Source: Polycladidibacter stylochi (GTDB lineage: Bacteria > Pseudomonadota > Alphaproteobacteria > Rhizobiales > Stappiaceae). From it: a DNA stretch of 64,000 nt. The notes under the pieces were generated by a model that worked only from the letters and a program-made list of their open reading frames with translations, did not search any database and was not told the origin of the DNA. Positions 44,147 to 54,416 of this stretch are shown here, piece after piece (position 1 is the first letter of the stretch; each line of letters starts with the position of its first letter). The translations under genes and the position numbers were made by a program. Where the stretch lies: contig NZ_LLWE01000027.1 in the NCBI RefSeq assembly GCF_001562055.1, forward strand, positions 62,001 to 126,000. The letters are read 5' to 3'.

Positions 44147-44154
44147 GATAGTTT

Positions 44155-44910
44155 TTAGCTAGTGATTGGTTGTAGGTGGGGGTGCTGAACCACTTGATTG
44201 GTGCCATTTGCGTGCCCGATCCATAAATCCATAAAGTCTTGCAGCCATTTGAATAACGCTGGATCAAAAACAAAACGACCGGCAAAATGATCGCGGCGCG
44301 TTTGTGCTCCGGGGTCTTTAAGCCGCGCTGATCCTTTGGTGGTCCATCTGTTCATCATGGCGTGAGTGAGCTCGGGATGGAATTGGATGCCAAAAGTGTT
44401 GTCATTTACCTGCATTGCTTGGTTGGGAAAGCGCTCGCTGCCTGCCAAACGTGTTGCTCCACTAGGTATCGTGAAACCTTCATTGTGCCATTGGTATACT
44501 TTCTCGGGCCATTTCATGAGCTGCTTGCCCTCGGCTGTCGGTGTTATGGGATAATAACCGATTTCAACCTCACCATCTGGCCGCGGCGCAACTTTTGCCC
44601 CCAAATGACGGGCAAGCATTTGAGCACCAAGGCAAATACCCAATAGGGGCTTATTCTCCTTTAACGGGACTGCAAGCCAGTCTGTTTCCTTTGTAATAAA
44701 AGCATCGTGGTCATTGGCACTCATTGGACCACCAAAAACCACAGCGCCGGCATGATGCTCAAGAGTGGTTGGCAAACAGTCGCCAAACCGGGGCTTGCGA
44801 ATGTCTAACTGAAAGCCACGTCGGCGAAGTTCTTGTCCCACACGTCCTGATGAAGAGTTTTCTTGATGTAATACGATGAGAATTTTGGGTATTGTGTGGG
44901 TCGCTGTCAT
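44155..44910 (-). CDS. Class I glutamine amidotransferase-like protein
   Basis: 251 residues, resembling GMP-synthase-type GATase domains that stand alone (YfeJ/PuuD-like). GICLGAQMLARHLGA contains the nucleophilic Cys, and GIQFHPELTHAM the catalytic His and Glu. Partner and substrate unknown. Probably monocistronic; starts 15 bases after the TerB-like gene in the same direction. Confidence 0.85.
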   Translation of the reverse strand: MTATHTIPKILIVLHQENSSSGRVGQELRRRGFQLDIRKPRFGDCLPTTLEHHAGAVVFGGPMSANDHDAFITKETDWLAVPLKENKPLLGICLGAQMLARHLGAKVAPRPDGEVEIGYYPITPTAEGKQLMKWPEKVYQWHNEGFTIPSGATRLAGSERFPNQAMQVNDNTFGIQFHPELTHAMMNRWTTKGSARLKDPGAQTRRDHFAGRFVFDPALFKWLQDFMDLWIGHANGTNQVVQHPHLQPITS

Positions 44911-44925
44911 TTAAATTCCGGTATA

Positions 44926-45405
44926 TTAGTTATTGTGTTTGGGCTTATCTTTATATGTATTTGCAACTTTATGCTTCATTTCAAGTCGGTCTCTTGAAGA
45001 AACACCAAGTAATTCTGCGATACGCCATATTGCATTGTCTTCAAATTCGTGAAGTCGTCCATCAACATATCCAACTTCCCATAATAGTTTAACCAAATGA
45101 ATGCGATCGTCAATTTCCAATTTTCTTTTAAGGACAGATGTAAAGCTATATAAGTCAACGGCTTCTTCATCCCTCACTTGCGCAAGCGCCATGAGTTCGC
45201 TCGCCTCGCTATTTGATAAATTATAGGTTGCACACAGTAGCTCGTGTAATTTGTCGCGTTCGTTTGCATCCACCTGACCGTCCACAGCAATAATGTGGAA
45301 CATCAATGCTGCTGCTGCTAAACGTACATCGTCATCATCAAATGGGTGTTGGCTATTATTTTGTTTTGTTATTTCGCCCAGAAACGTTTTAAGAATATCA
45401 AGCAT
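44926..45405 (-). CDS. TerB-like protein
   Basis: 159 residues, all-helical TerB fold (PF05099). Acidic loops IAVDGQVDANERDKL and VGYVDGRLHEFEDNAIW are the typical metal-binding repeats. Such proteins appear in tellurite resistance and in DNA-damage or stress systems; with no other ter genes here, the role is open. Confidence 0.85.
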   Translation of the reverse strand: MLDILKTFLGEITKQNNSQHPFDDDDVRLAAAALMFHIIAVDGQVDANERDKLHELLCATYNLSNSEASELMALAQVRDEEAVDLYSFTSVLKRKLEIDDRIHLVKLLWEVGYVDGRLHEFEDNAIWRIAELLGVSSRDRLEMKHKVANTYKDKPKHNN

Positions 45406-45721
45406 TTTTTGGTCCTTTGGATCAGATGGAGCGATTTGTTTTATGATAATGTCTATTATATGTGACTAAAGCCTTTTTATGGCTAGTGTGTCGCGGCTGA
45501 TGCTTTTGGGCAATCGGATACCAAAGATTACGAGACTGTGAAAGCCTGATGCTGTTTGCTCGTTGCGCTTTTGCTACCCTTACGAAAGACATTGGGCGCG
45601 TGCACTTGGATAATATTATAAAAAGCTTATAGGCTTTATCTTAATTTTACCGTTTTCTAATCGTTAAACGGGTTTGTATTTTTGCTCGTCAGGCAGTGAC
45701 CATACGCGTGGGATTTTATAG
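45406..45721. other. Intergenic upstream of the AsmA-like gene
   Basis: 316 bases between divergent genes. No ORF, tRNA or strong hairpin seen; promoters for both directions are expected. Confidence 0.4.
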
Positions 45722-48700
45722 ATGAACGAAGAGCTGGACAATTCGAAACCGCGTTCTGGCAAGAAGCGCTATAGACTTGCGCTTATTACTATTGGTATCG
45801 GGGCTTGTTTGGCCTTAGCTGCTTTTACTTTATTGCCCTCACTTATTTCTATTTCTACGGTCAAAGAAAAGCTGGCAAATTCTCTTTATGCCTCTAGTGG
45901 CTATCAACTTCGCCTGGATGGCCGAAGTACAGTGAGTTTGTTTCCTACTCCGGTTGTTTCTGTCGAGAATATTGGTGTTTCTCGTGAAGGTAGCCCAAAC
46001 AAGTTGGAGTTTTTGCAAATTGGCCGTGCCGACTTTCAGCTCAGTTGGCTTTCTTTGCTGCAAGGTGATGTGAAAGTCCTTGATGCCGAGTTGGTTGAAC
46101 CTCGATTCTTCTTGGAGGTGGGGGCAGACGGTAACGCAAACTGGTCAATAGCTGCCCCAAAAAGCGGTGATAGCGAGAAACCGTTACAGCTGGGTGTTCT
46201 CTTCGATCAATTAGGGCTGCGACGTCTCTCACTGATTGATGCACTGGTTGCCTATAGCAATAAACAGTCCTTATTCGATTTACGCATTGATCATTTAAAA
46301 ATGGATGTTGCCCGTGAGGGAGGGGATGCGGCTTTAACGTTTAAAGGTGAAATGCCGCGCAAAGGAAAAATGCTGCGTGTTTCTGGCCGTTTGGGCTCTG
46401 GCATAGCGCTGTTAAATGGGGCATCTAGTGCTGTTGAAGTGGCTTTGAGTGGCCCGCATGGAGGCTCCATTAATCTTGCGGGGCAACTTACCGTATCTGA
46501 CCGGCCTATCGGTTCGTTAAGTGTTGAGGCGAACATTCCTGATTCAGCTGGCTTTGCAGCTTTGTTCGGGCACCATAGCGCGGCAAAGTCTTTACCTGTT
46601 TCATTAAGCGGTCAGCTACGTTTTTCGAAAGATTCCATAGGAACGCAAGGGCTGGGGATTACAGCTGGACAAGCGCATATGTCGAGCGAAATTACGCTGG
46701 ATTACTTGGAAGATGGTGTTGAGCTTTCAACCAAGGTGAGCGGGCGCTCAATACCGTTTGGCAGCCTTATGCAATACATGGGGTATGCGCAACCTGCTTC
46801 TGGTTTTGTTGATTTGGACGTGTCGGCATTGAGTATTGGGCTGGGTCCGGTACAGCTTATCAAGAATTTGCGTGTTGATGGTAGTGCCAAGCTCTCACAC
46901 GGACGTATTGCCGATATTCCGTTGCCATGGAAAACGGAAGGGCTCAAGGAAGATGGTCGTACTCATCAAGCTGCTGAAACTCTTGAAGATATAGATGTTG
47001 CTATAAGCTTCTCCGATACTCATGCTCCCATGAGGTTTGACGGGCAGGGCCGGTGGCATGGCGAGCCGGTTTCGCTGAAAGGAGAACTAAGCCCAGAAGA
47101 TATATTGGACTTGGAGGTGCGCGGAGAAGCGGGTCTTTTGGCTTTAACAGGGCCTTCAGGTTTGTTTTCTAGCGTGGATGATGGCGGAATATTAGCCCCT
47201 TCCTTCGCTGGGCATGTGGTTTTTGAAAGCGCCGATATACGCCGCTTTGGGAGTATATATCGAGTTCCCGTATCTGCAGGCTTGAAGGCTAAAAATATAA
47301 AAGCGTCAGGTGTGTTGGTTGAGGAAGGCCAACAACTTAAAATACGTGATCTAGATGCCCAAATAGCCAACACCCATATTAAGGGGAGTGGTTTATTTGC
47401 TTTTGGGAGCACGCCAAAATTATCGGGTGATTTTTGGATCGCCGATATGCACTTTGATGACTTGGCGTTGCCGCTTATGGGGGATTATGCGCAAAAGTCG
47501 ATAAGGCTCGGCGGACTAAGAGATTTCGATTTTGACTTGGATTTGGAGCTCCTGCGACCTTCAATGGGGTTTTGGCATGCGGACCAAGCCTTTGTGCGGG
47601 CAGAGAATGAAGCAGGTAAGCTTAACCTAAACGTTTCCCACGCCAGTTTATACGGGGGGACTGGCGAGGGTACTTTTACAGCTAACATGGCGAGTGTTAC
47701 CCCAAGTTACAAAAGCGAGTTTGTTTTAAATGGCCTTGATGTTGCTCCAATAACAAAGGCTCTTGAATATACACCACAAATGAAAGGCCGACTTTTTGCA
47801 ACTGGCGTACTCGAGGCCAAAGGCGATAACTGGACAGCACTAAAAGAAAGCCTATCGGGAAATGCCAGCCTACAGATTGGGGAAGGGCACCTTTCGACGG
47901 TACATTTGGATGGTTTGATTGATACAATAGCAAGCCAGAATATAACGGGTTGGCCGCGTTATTCTGAAGTTGGCACCGACTTCAAAACATGGGGCTTGGA
48001 TGTGGCGTTAGCTGATGGATTGGTTCGTGTTGAAGGGTTGACGATGCAAACGCCGCTCTCCTTTATTGAAGGGGGTGGAAAAATATCATTGAAGAACGGG
48101 GATATCGAGTTTGTTTTTAATCCCAGCCGATATGATCAGGAGCAGGTTCAACTTGGAAGTGGCGGTCACTCAGCCGGAAGGGAAGTCGCAGCCGCGGGTA
48201 TTATTGTTTCGGGTAGTTTAACCAGACCTCAATTTGCCAAGCTAAGTGAAAAAAGTAAGCAGCAGCAAGAGTATACGGACCGATCGCGTGGTGGTGTTCT
48301 TGCTGGCAGCTCTGCGCGTAAACTGGCAGCCCAACTGGAAGCAAAAGCAGCTTTAAGGCGCGAGACGCAACAAACGACAAGCCAAGAGGTAGCGCGTGAA
48401 GATGGTACTCGCACAGATAAAGCAAATAGTGCGCCTATCACGGCACTTGATGCACCTAAAAAAGATGCGGAGCCTCAGGCCACGCCACAAAAGAGCCTGG
48501 CGGGCGGAGATGTTGATGATGAAATGATTTCACGGGTGGGGCCAGTGGTTCCTCTTTCGAAGCCAGCGGGGAACAAGAGGAACACCAGTGTTGCTAACAG
48601 CGAGCTGCCTCAAGAGCCAAAAGTGCAACCAGCAAAAACCGCGAGCGATATTAATGTGGTTGATGTGGCCAATGGCGATGCCGATGATGAGGCCACATTA

Positions 48701-48751
48701 CGCGCAATTGAAGAAGGGTTTGGGCTGGATCCGGGTTTCTTATCGGATTGA
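45722..48751 (+). CDS. AsmA-family inner-membrane-anchored protein
   Basis: 1009 residues. Short cytoplasmic N-terminus, one transmembrane helix (about 20-42, LALITIGIGACLALAAFTLL), then the AsmA N-terminal repeating-beta region (TVSLFPTPVVSVENIGVS), a long beta-rich periplasmic body, and AsmA C-terminal features (GLDVALADGLVRVEGLTMQT, LSFIEGGGKISLKNGDIEF). The last 170 residues are disordered, Gln/Lys-rich. AsmA-like proteins are proposed lipid conduits between membranes. Its stop abuts the convergent phnN stop directly. Confidence 0.9.
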   Translation: MNEELDNSKPRSGKKRYRLALITIGIGACLALAAFTLLPSLISISTVKEKLANSLYASSGYQLRLDGRSTVSLFPTPVVSVENIGVSREGSPNKLEFLQIGRADFQLSWLSLLQGDVKVLDAELVEPRFFLEVGADGNANWSIAAPKSGDSEKPLQLGVLFDQLGLRRLSLIDALVAYSNKQSLFDLRIDHLKMDVAREGGDAALTFKGEMPRKGKMLRVSGRLGSGIALLNGASSAVEVALSGPHGGSINLAGQLTVSDRPIGSLSVEANIPDSAGFAALFGHHSAAKSLPVSLSGQLRFSKDSIGTQGLGITAGQAHMSSEITLDYLEDGVELSTKVSGRSIPFGSLMQYMGYAQPASGFVDLDVSALSIGLGPVQLIKNLRVDGSAKLSHGRIADIPLPWKTEGLKEDGRTHQAAETLEDIDVAISFSDTHAPMRFDGQGRWHGEPVSLKGELSPEDILDLEVRGEAGLLALTGPSGLFSSVDDGGILAPSFAGHVVFESADIRRFGSIYRVPVSAGLKAKNIKASGVLVEEGQQLKIRDLDAQIANTHIKGSGLFAFGSTPKLSGDFWIADMHFDDLALPLMGDYAQKSIRLGGLRDFDFDLDLELLRPSMGFWHADQAFVRAENEAGKLNLNVSHASLYGGTGEGTFTANMASVTPSYKSEFVLNGLDVAPITKALEYTPQMKGRLFATGVLEAKGDNWTALKESLSGNASLQIGEGHLSTVHLDGLIDTIASQNITGWPRYSEVGTDFKTWGLDVALADGLVRVEGLTMQTPLSFIEGGGKISLKNGDIEFVFNPSRYDQEQVQLGSGGHSAGREVAAAGIIVSGSLTRPQFAKLSEKSKQQQEYTDRSRGGVLAGSSARKLAAQLEAKAALRRETQQTTSQEVAREDGTRTDKANSAPITALDAPKKDAEPQATPQKSLAGGDVDDEMISRVGPVVPLSKPAGNKRNTSVANSELPQEPKVQPAKTASDINVVDVANGDADDEATLRAIEEGFGLDPGFLSD

Positions 48752-49339
48752 TTATCCGATATAATTTATTAGTTGGGTGTAGAGCTGGCGGATACTTTCT
48801 GTAGGTGTGCTACAATTATTAATAGTGATTAGGTTTTTGCAGTCGGGTAAAGACAAATTTGCCCGTTTCAGCCTATCGAGTATTTGCTCGTGGCTTTCGC
48901 GGCCACGCTGCGAGAGCCGCTTAGCTAATACTTCCAACGGTGCGGTTACGTGAACAACAACGACCGTTTGATATTTCTCTTGTGCTTGCAATAAAATTGC
49001 ACGAGATCCATTAGCAATGACGGTGCCGCCCTGTCTTATATGCTGGTCTACTGCCAAAGGAAGCGCATAGGTTAAACCATGTGCCGGCCAGCTCAGGGCA
49101 ACGCCATTATTAGCAATAAGTGCATTCATTTCATCTATGGTCAATGAAGCATGATCTTCACTGGTCATATCTGCTTTGCGGGTAATAAGGCGGCGGGCAA
49201 ACATGACGTTTAATTCATGGCTCAAATTAGCTTTTAACCCATCAAGCAGCGTGTCTTTACCTGCGCCACTGGGCCCGACAACGATAACGAGTTTACCGGG
49301 CCCAACAGGAGAGCATTCTTTTTGAAGAGTAATGTTCAT
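48752..49339 (-). CDS. phnN: Ribose 1,5-bisphosphokinase PhnN
   Basis: 195 residues from ATG 49339 (MNITLQKECSP); the frame continues to 49417 but would overlap phnM, so this start is preferred. Walker A GPSGAGKDTLL. PhnN makes PRPP from ribose 1,5-bisphosphate, the last step of the C-P lyase pathway. It is the last gene of the phn operon. Confidence 0.9.
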   Translation of the reverse strand: MNITLQKECSPVGPGKLVIVVGPSGAGKDTLLDGLKANLSHELNVMFARRLITRKADMTSEDHASLTIDEMNALIANNGVALSWPAHGLTYALPLAVDQHIRQGGTVIANGSRAILLQAQEKYQTVVVVHVTAPLEVLAKRLSQRGRESHEQILDRLKRANLSLPDCKNLITINNCSTPTESIRQLYTQLINYIG

Positions 49340-49389
49340 TCTTGTGGTTGCCTTAAAGCTGGCTGGGTCTGTAATTGGAGATATCGTTA

Positions 49390-50583
49390 TTAAGCAACGC
49401 GGCGTCCGTTGCGCCAAACTCCACGTACTATTGGTACTTCACCAACCAACTTTACTTGCACAAGGTCTGCATTACGTCCGACTTCCAGTGCACCGCGATC
49501 TGTTAAGCCTACGGCTTCTGCGGGTGTTTTGCTAATCATTCTAATCGCTTGTGGCAGTGATATCTGATCGATAACACGATCAAGAGCAAAGGCGGCATGC
49601 AACATGGAAACGGGAATATAATCGGATGAAATGACATCCAGATAACCAGCTTCAGCCAGTTCTTTGGCAGCAATATTACCGGAATGAGAGTAGCCGCGCA
49701 CAACATTCGGCCCGCCCATCAGCACGGCCATGCCTGCATTGTGTGAAGCTTTTGCCGCCTCCATGGTGGTGGGGAATTCGGCAACTGCTACATTTTGTGA
49801 AATTGCTTCTTCAACATGTGCTTGGGTGGCATCGTCGTGGCTGGCAAGCAAAATACCTGCTTCCGCTGCTTTTTTTGAAATGTAAGAGCGGTTGGGAGCA
49901 GAATATTTTTCGGCGCGCTTGGTGTATGTTTCGATGAATTCAGCCAGCTGTTCATCGTTAAAGCCGCGTTTTGTTTTATAGTAAGTGGCTAAAGCATCAT
50001 AACTGGTAAACTGGCGTTGGCCGGGGGTATGATCCATGAGTGAAGCGAGGCGAACTCGTGAATCACCTTCAAACATATTGAAGCTTTCTATACAGTTATG
50101 GGCCGAAACCTCGCAGCGCAGATGAATGAAATGCTCTGCGCGTAAGCGGTCTTCTTCCTGTGCGGTTTCGATGGCCTTTGCCATGGTAATCATATGACCG
50201 GCGGTTAAGTCAGTATCGTCGTCCATGCCAACACGCAGGGCGTCAAATACCGTGGTAATTCCTGCACAAGCTATTTGCCCGTCGTGTGCTTGTACAGCAG
50301 AAACAGCGTTCCAGAATACACTTGGGCGCGGGTTGTAATGGTTCTCGAGGTGGTCCGTGTGAAGCTCTACAAGTCCGGGAATGAGATAATCGCCCTCACA
50401 ATCTAAGCCTGTATAGCTGTTTCCACTATCAATACTTGCAATTTTTCCTTCCACGGCATGTAAGGTACCGTCTACTATGGTCGAAGGTAAAACCAGACGC
50501 GCATTGGTAAATGTGATTTCTTGGGCAGCTGAATGAGAACCGCTGGCAGGTATTATATTTTCGGCAGGGAGAAGGTCGGTCAT
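49390..50583 (-). CDS. phnM: RPnTP hydrolase PhnM
   Basis: 397 residues, amidohydrolase fold. Metal site HTDHLENHYNPRPSVFW, HCEVSAHNC-like region, and LASHDDATQAHVEEAI near the C-terminal metal site. It removes pyrophosphate from the phosphonylated ribose triphosphate made by PhnGHI. Starts with a 4-base overlap with the DUF1045 gene (ATGA). Confidence 0.95.
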   Translation of the reverse strand: MTDLLPAENIIPASGSHSAAQEITFTNARLVLPSTIVDGTLHAVEGKIASIDSGNSYTGLDCEGDYLIPGLVELHTDHLENHYNPRPSVFWNAVSAVQAHDGQIACAGITTVFDALRVGMDDDTDLTAGHMITMAKAIETAQEEDRLRAEHFIHLRCEVSAHNCIESFNMFEGDSRVRLASLMDHTPGQRQFTSYDALATYYKTKRGFNDEQLAEFIETYTKRAEKYSAPNRSYISKKAAEAGILLASHDDATQAHVEEAISQNVAVAEFPTTMEAAKASHNAGMAVLMGGPNVVRGYSHSGNIAAKELAEAGYLDVISSDYIPVSMLHAAFALDRVIDQISLPQAIRMISKTPAEAVGLTDRGALEVGRNADLVQVKLVGEVPIVRGVWRNGRRVA

Positions 50584-51281
50584 TTTGTTTGTCCCTCTAG
50601 GGCGAATGTCGAAATGATTTTAAAGGGTTTGCCGCGCTCTTCTTCACAAGCGAGCACGAGTGTTTCGATTTTGTGAGGCTGGTTAATGTGCGCTGAAAAA
50701 TGCTGAGTTGCAGCTTGATGGAGCGCTTTAGCCTCGTTTCCGTCTTCGAGTTTATTGCTTAACGTCATGTGAAAACGAAAGAATTCGAAAATGTAAGGGT
50801 AGCCCCAGTCAAGCAAATAGCGGTCTTGCGCCGGGCTCAGGCCCGCTTGTCGCCGACGTTCAATGTCTGCCTGGCTTTGAATGGCCCGCATGTGGTCAAA
50901 CTCGCGAACACAATTGGCCGCAAGCTCTGAAAGTTGCGCGCTTGGAGTTGCGGGGGTGAGAGCCAAAAAACGACCGATTGTTGTTACTGCCAGTCCATCT
51001 ATGAGAAACGGTGCAGTTTTACGTGCAAAATCTGCAAGTGCCGTACTCAAATCGGAGAGGTTGAAGCTTGGTTGCAGCGCAAACGGTGGCTTTAAAGTGC
51101 CGTGGAATCCGTAGCGCCTTGGCTCGGTTGTGAGCTGCAAAAAGCGTTCGTGAGTTATTGGCCCGATATGGATTGGCGGAAGAGTTTGCCCTGTAAAAGC
51201 ATCTCGGGACAGCCAAGCGCTGCCGCACTGCTCTAGGGGGCTTTTATGTTCTGGGGAGTAATAAATTGCATAACGCATCAA
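50580..51281 (-). CDS. DUF1045 family 2H phosphoesterase (phosphonate operon)
   Basis: 233 residues. Two HxT motifs are visible, YGFHGTLKPPFAL and FFRFHMTLSNKL, as in 2H phosphoesterases. DUF1045 proteins replace or supplement PhnP in many C-P lyase operons, so opening of the cyclic phosphate intermediate is a plausible role. Overlaps phnM by 4 bases; 18 bases after the hexapeptide transferase gene. Confidence 0.88.
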   Translation of the reverse strand: MMRYAIYYSPEHKSPLEQCGSAWLSRDAFTGQTLPPIHIGPITHERFLQLTTEPRRYGFHGTLKPPFALQPSFNLSDLSTALADFARKTAPFLIDGLAVTTIGRFLALTPATPSAQLSELAANCVREFDHMRAIQSQADIERRRQAGLSPAQDRYLLDWGYPYIFEFFRFHMTLSNKLEDGNEAKALHQAATQHFSAHINQPHKIETLVLACEEERGKPFKIISTFALEGQTK

Positions 51282-51299
51282 AGTACCTCTGCGCTGTCT

Positions 51300-51971
51300 T
51301 TATTTGCTATGCGTGTCATTGCGATGACAGATTTTAAGTTGCTCAAGTTGCCTTAGGAGTTGTTCACATAATGGTTTTTGAAAGAGGTCAAGTGCTTCAA
51401 ATAATGTAGCTTTTGGCCAATTCCACCATTGCAGTTCTTGCAAACGGGGTATAAGAGATTTTGGAAATCGTAGGCGTACAGGCTTTGCTGGAACGCCGGC
51501 GACTATGGTGTATGGCTCGACATCCTTTGTCACCACTGCACCTGCTGCAATGACCGCACCGTCACCAATCGTTACCCCAGGAAGTACTGTTACGGCATGG
51601 CCGATCCAGACATCATTGCCAATGGAGACGCGGTTTGCACGTCTCTTGGCAAAGAAATCGCTATCGCGTTGTTTGTTGGCTAAATAATACTCGGGGGTGT
51701 AGGTAAAACGGTGTTGGCTGGCACGCTCCATGGGATGGTTTGGAGGACAAACCCGCACATTTGCTGCAATTGCCGTGAATTTTCCGATAGTTGTATCGTG
51801 AATCATACAGCCCGGCCCAAAGTATGAATAATCGCCAATTTCACTGTATTCAATTGTACTGGGGCCAAGCAGCTCGCAAAAACGACCAACTGTTACTTCG
51901 CGCTGGCTGACACTCTCATCAATAACAGTCTCAGCAATTTTGGGCAGACGGGGGAGCGAATGAGATTGCAT
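51300..51971 (-). CDS. Hexapeptide-repeat transferase of phosphonate operons
   Basis: 223 residues with left-handed beta-helix hexapeptide repeats ([20 protein letters not shown], then [40 protein letters not shown]). It resembles the phosphonate-associated acetyltransferase family found in phn operons. Its substrate is uncertain: an aminoalkylphosphonate acetylation role, replacing PhnO, is inference. Confidence 0.85.
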   Translation of the reverse strand: MQSHSLPRLPKIAETVIDESVSQREVTVGRFCELLGPSTIEYSEIGDYSYFGPGCMIHDTTIGKFTAIAANVRVCPPNHPMERASQHRFTYTPEYYLANKQRDSDFFAKRRANRVSIGNDVWIGHAVTVLPGVTIGDGAVIAAGAVVTKDVEPYTIVAGVPAKPVRLRFPKSLIPRLQELQWWNWPKATLFEALDLFQKPLCEQLLRQLEQLKICHRNDTHSK

Positions 51972-51979
51972 TTTGTTAC

Positions 51980-52684
51980 CTATGCATTGGTTCGCGTTTG
52001 AAACTGGGTCACATCAATAGTGCGGTCGGCAATGCGCTCTCGTGTTTCCAGATCATGTAATATGCCAAGCATTGCAACGCCTTGCTTCTTCTTTTCGTTG
52101 ACAAGATCAATCAGCACTTGGCTGTTTTTGGCATCTAGCGATGCCGTTGGCTCATCCAGTAACAAAATTGGGAAATGGGCGATAAAGCCTCTGGCAATGT
52201 TAACGCGTTGCTGCTCGCCGCCCGAGAACGTTGCTGGCGGCAATTGCCAAAGATGATCTGGCAGGTTGAGGCGGGAAAGCAACTCACTTGCTTTTTCAAG
52301 CGCCTGTTTTTCATTCGCACCCTGTGCGATGAGCGGTTCGGCCACAAGGTTTATGGCAGGAACACGAGGGATAGCACGTAAGAATTGCGATACATAACCA
52401 ATTGTTTTTTCACGTAGTTTTATTATTTCTCTTGGGGAGGCTGTGGCTATGTTGATTATTTTATCTTCATCTGTAATGAGGATCTGGCCTTGATGACACC
52501 TGTAGTTTCCATAGAGCATCTTAATGATAGAGCTTTTGCCGGAGCCAGAGGGGCCCCCCAATATGGCGCATTCGCCTGCAGCGACTGAAAAGCTAACATT
52601 TTCTATGACTGGAATTTCCATTGCACCGCGTAAATGCATTGTGAAAGACTTGCCTAAGTCGGCAACACAGATTTTGGTTTGCAT
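51980..52684 (-). CDS. phnL: C-P lyase ABC-type ATPase PhnL
   Basis: 234 residues. Walker [12 protein letters not shown], signature [14 protein letters not shown], Walker [13 protein letters not shown]. PhnL joins PhnK on the C-P lyase core complex; it is not a transporter. Start ATG 52684, 18 bases after the PhnK stop. Confidence 0.95.
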   Translation of the reverse strand: MQTKICVADLGKSFTMHLRGAMEIPVIENVSFSVAAGECAILGGPSGSGKSSIIKMLYGNYRCHQGQILITDEDKIINIATASPREIIKLREKTIGYVSQFLRAIPRVPAINLVAEPLIAQGANEKQALEKASELLSRLNLPDHLWQLPPATFSGGEQQRVNIARGFIAHFPILLLDEPTASLDAKNSQVLIDLVNEKKKQGVAMLGILHDLETRERIADRTIDVTQFQTRTNA

Positions 52685-52702
52685 GTGAGGTAAGTCCTTA
52701 AC

Positions 52703-53509
52703 TTATGGCTGCAAAATGGAGGAAACCAACAACTGGGTGTAACTTTGCTGAGGATCATCAAGGACTTGGTCGGTTAGTCCATGTTCAATGACATTGCCGT
52801 GCCGCATGACAAGGGTGCGATGGGAGAGAAGCCTTGCGACAGCAAGGTCATGGGTGACAATAATCACGGCAAGGCCCAAATCAGCCACGAGCGAGCGTAG
52901 TAAGTCCAGCAGGCGGGCTTGTACCGAAACATCAAGACCACCTGTAGGTTCGTCCATGAAAACAAGGCGGGGTGCTGTGACGAGGTTACGCGCAATCTGT
53001 AAGCGCTGGCGCATACCGCCAGAGAAGGCGCGAGGCTGGTCGTCAATACGATCGCAATCGATTTCTACCCTTTCTAGCCAATCAGTTGCGGTGGAACGAA
53101 TGTTGGCATAATGGCGGTTGCCAACGGCCATAAGGCGCTCGCCCACATTGGCACCAGCCGAAACGGACATGCGCAAACCGTCTGACGGGTGTTGGTGTAC
53201 GTACCCCCAGTCTGTGCGCATAAGTGTGCGTCTTTCGGCCTCGCTCATTTCATAGAGATTACGCATAACGCCATCGCGGCCGCGATATTCCACAGTGCCT
53301 GTCGTGGGTGCAAGGCGCGTGGATAAGCAGTTCAACAAAGTGGATTTTCCCGAGCCACTCTCACCGACAATGGCCAGAACCTCACCAGGGTAAACCTCAA
53401 AACTAACATCTTTACAGCCAATGCGTGCACCGTAGTACTTGGTTGTTTGTGAGGCACGAAGCAAAGGTAAATCACGATTATTATCAAGTGGTTCCATTTT
53501 ATGCCTCAC
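52703..53509 (-). CDS. phnK: C-P lyase ABC-type ATPase PhnK
   Basis: 268 residues. Walker A VGESGSGKSTLL, signature FSGGMRQRLQIARN, Walker B FMDEPTGGLDVSVQ. PhnK docks on PhnJ in the core complex. The start overlaps the phnJ stop by 11 bases, giving coupling. Confidence 0.95.
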   Translation of the reverse strand: MRHKMEPLDNNRDLPLLRASQTTKYYGARIGCKDVSFEVYPGEVLAIVGESGSGKSTLLNCLSTRLAPTTGTVEYRGRDGVMRNLYEMSEAERRTLMRTDWGYVHQHPSDGLRMSVSAGANVGERLMAVGNRHYANIRSTATDWLERVEIDCDRIDDQPRAFSGGMRQRLQIARNLVTAPRLVFMDEPTGGLDVSVQARLLDLLRSLVADLGLAVIIVTHDLAVARLLSHRTLVMRHGNVIEHGLTDQVLDDPQQSYTQLLVSSILQP

Positions 53510-54416
53510 TTAATTCGTTCGAGTGAACAGGGTCTGCGGCCATGTGGCCTTTGTGCCCTTGGGCGCGCCGTCCCTCGCAATAGTCACTATCGGAGCACAC
53601 AAACATGCGGCTGCCTTTATCGTCGAGGATAACCTCATCAAGGTAGACATTTTCAGCAGCGCATAGAGCACAGGGTTCGCTGAATTCTTGAGGTGTGAAG
53701 GGGTGGTCTTCAAAGTCCAGTGAAACCACATCTGTATACGGGGGAATGGCATAGATTCTTTTTTCACGACCTGCGCCAAATAACTGCAATGCGGGCATTT
53801 GATGCATTTTCGGATTATCGAATTTAGGAATAGGCGAGGGGTCCATGACATAGCGGGAATTCACCATGACTGGATATGCATAAGTTGTTGAAATATGGCC
53901 GAAATGCGCGATGTCTTCGTATAGTTTCACGTGCATAAGCCCATACTCTTCCAGCGCATGCATTTTCCTTGTTTCGGTTTCGCGCGGCTCCAGAAAGCGC
54001 AGTGGCTCGGGGATTGGAACTTGATAAATAAGCACCTGATCCCCGTTTAAGGGGGCTTCGGGAATGCGGTGCCGCGTTTGAATCAAGGTTGCTTCTTTGG
54101 TGCTGGTTGTGGTGCTAACCCCTGTTGTTTGCTTGAAAAAATCGCGAAGAGCGACCGCATTGGTGGTGTCATCAGACCCTTGATCGATCACTTTTAAAAT
54201 ATCTTTATCCCCGATAACGGCAGCAGTGAGCTGGACGCCGCCTGTGCCCCAACCGTAAGGCATTGGCATTTCGCGAGATGCAAAGGGAACCTGATAACCC
54301 GGAATAGCAATGCCTTTTAATATGGCGCGGCGGATCATTCTTTTGGTTTGCTCATCTAAATAAGCGAAGTTGTAATGCTCATTGAATGACTGGGTGTTTT
54401 TTGGGCTTGTGCTCAT
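53499..54416 (-). CDS. phnJ: Carbon-phosphorus lyase radical-SAM subunit PhnJ
   Basis: 305 residues. Four cysteines, 249, 252, 274 and 280 (EPCALC, MFVCSDSDYC), have the same spacing (3, 22, 6) as the four catalytic cysteines of E. coli PhnJ, which bind the 4Fe-4S cluster and form the thiyl radical. YLDEQTKRMIRRAILKGIAI and the GWGTGGVQLTAA loop are conserved. It cleaves the C-P bond of ribosyl-phosphonate. Overlaps phnI by 4 bases. Confidence 0.97.
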   Translation of the reverse strand: MSTSPKNTQSFNEHYNFAYLDEQTKRMIRRAILKGIAIPGYQVPFASREMPMPYGWGTGGVQLTAAVIGDKDILKVIDQGSDDTTNAVALRDFFKQTTGVSTTTSTKEATLIQTRHRIPEAPLNGDQVLIYQVPIPEPLRFLEPRETETRKMHALEEYGLMHVKLYEDIAHFGHISTTYAYPVMVNSRYVMDPSPIPKFDNPKMHQMPALQLFGAGREKRIYAIPPYTDVVSLDFEDHPFTPQEFSEPCALCAAENVYLDEVILDDKGSRMFVCSDSDYCEGRRAQGHKGHMAADPVHSNELSEA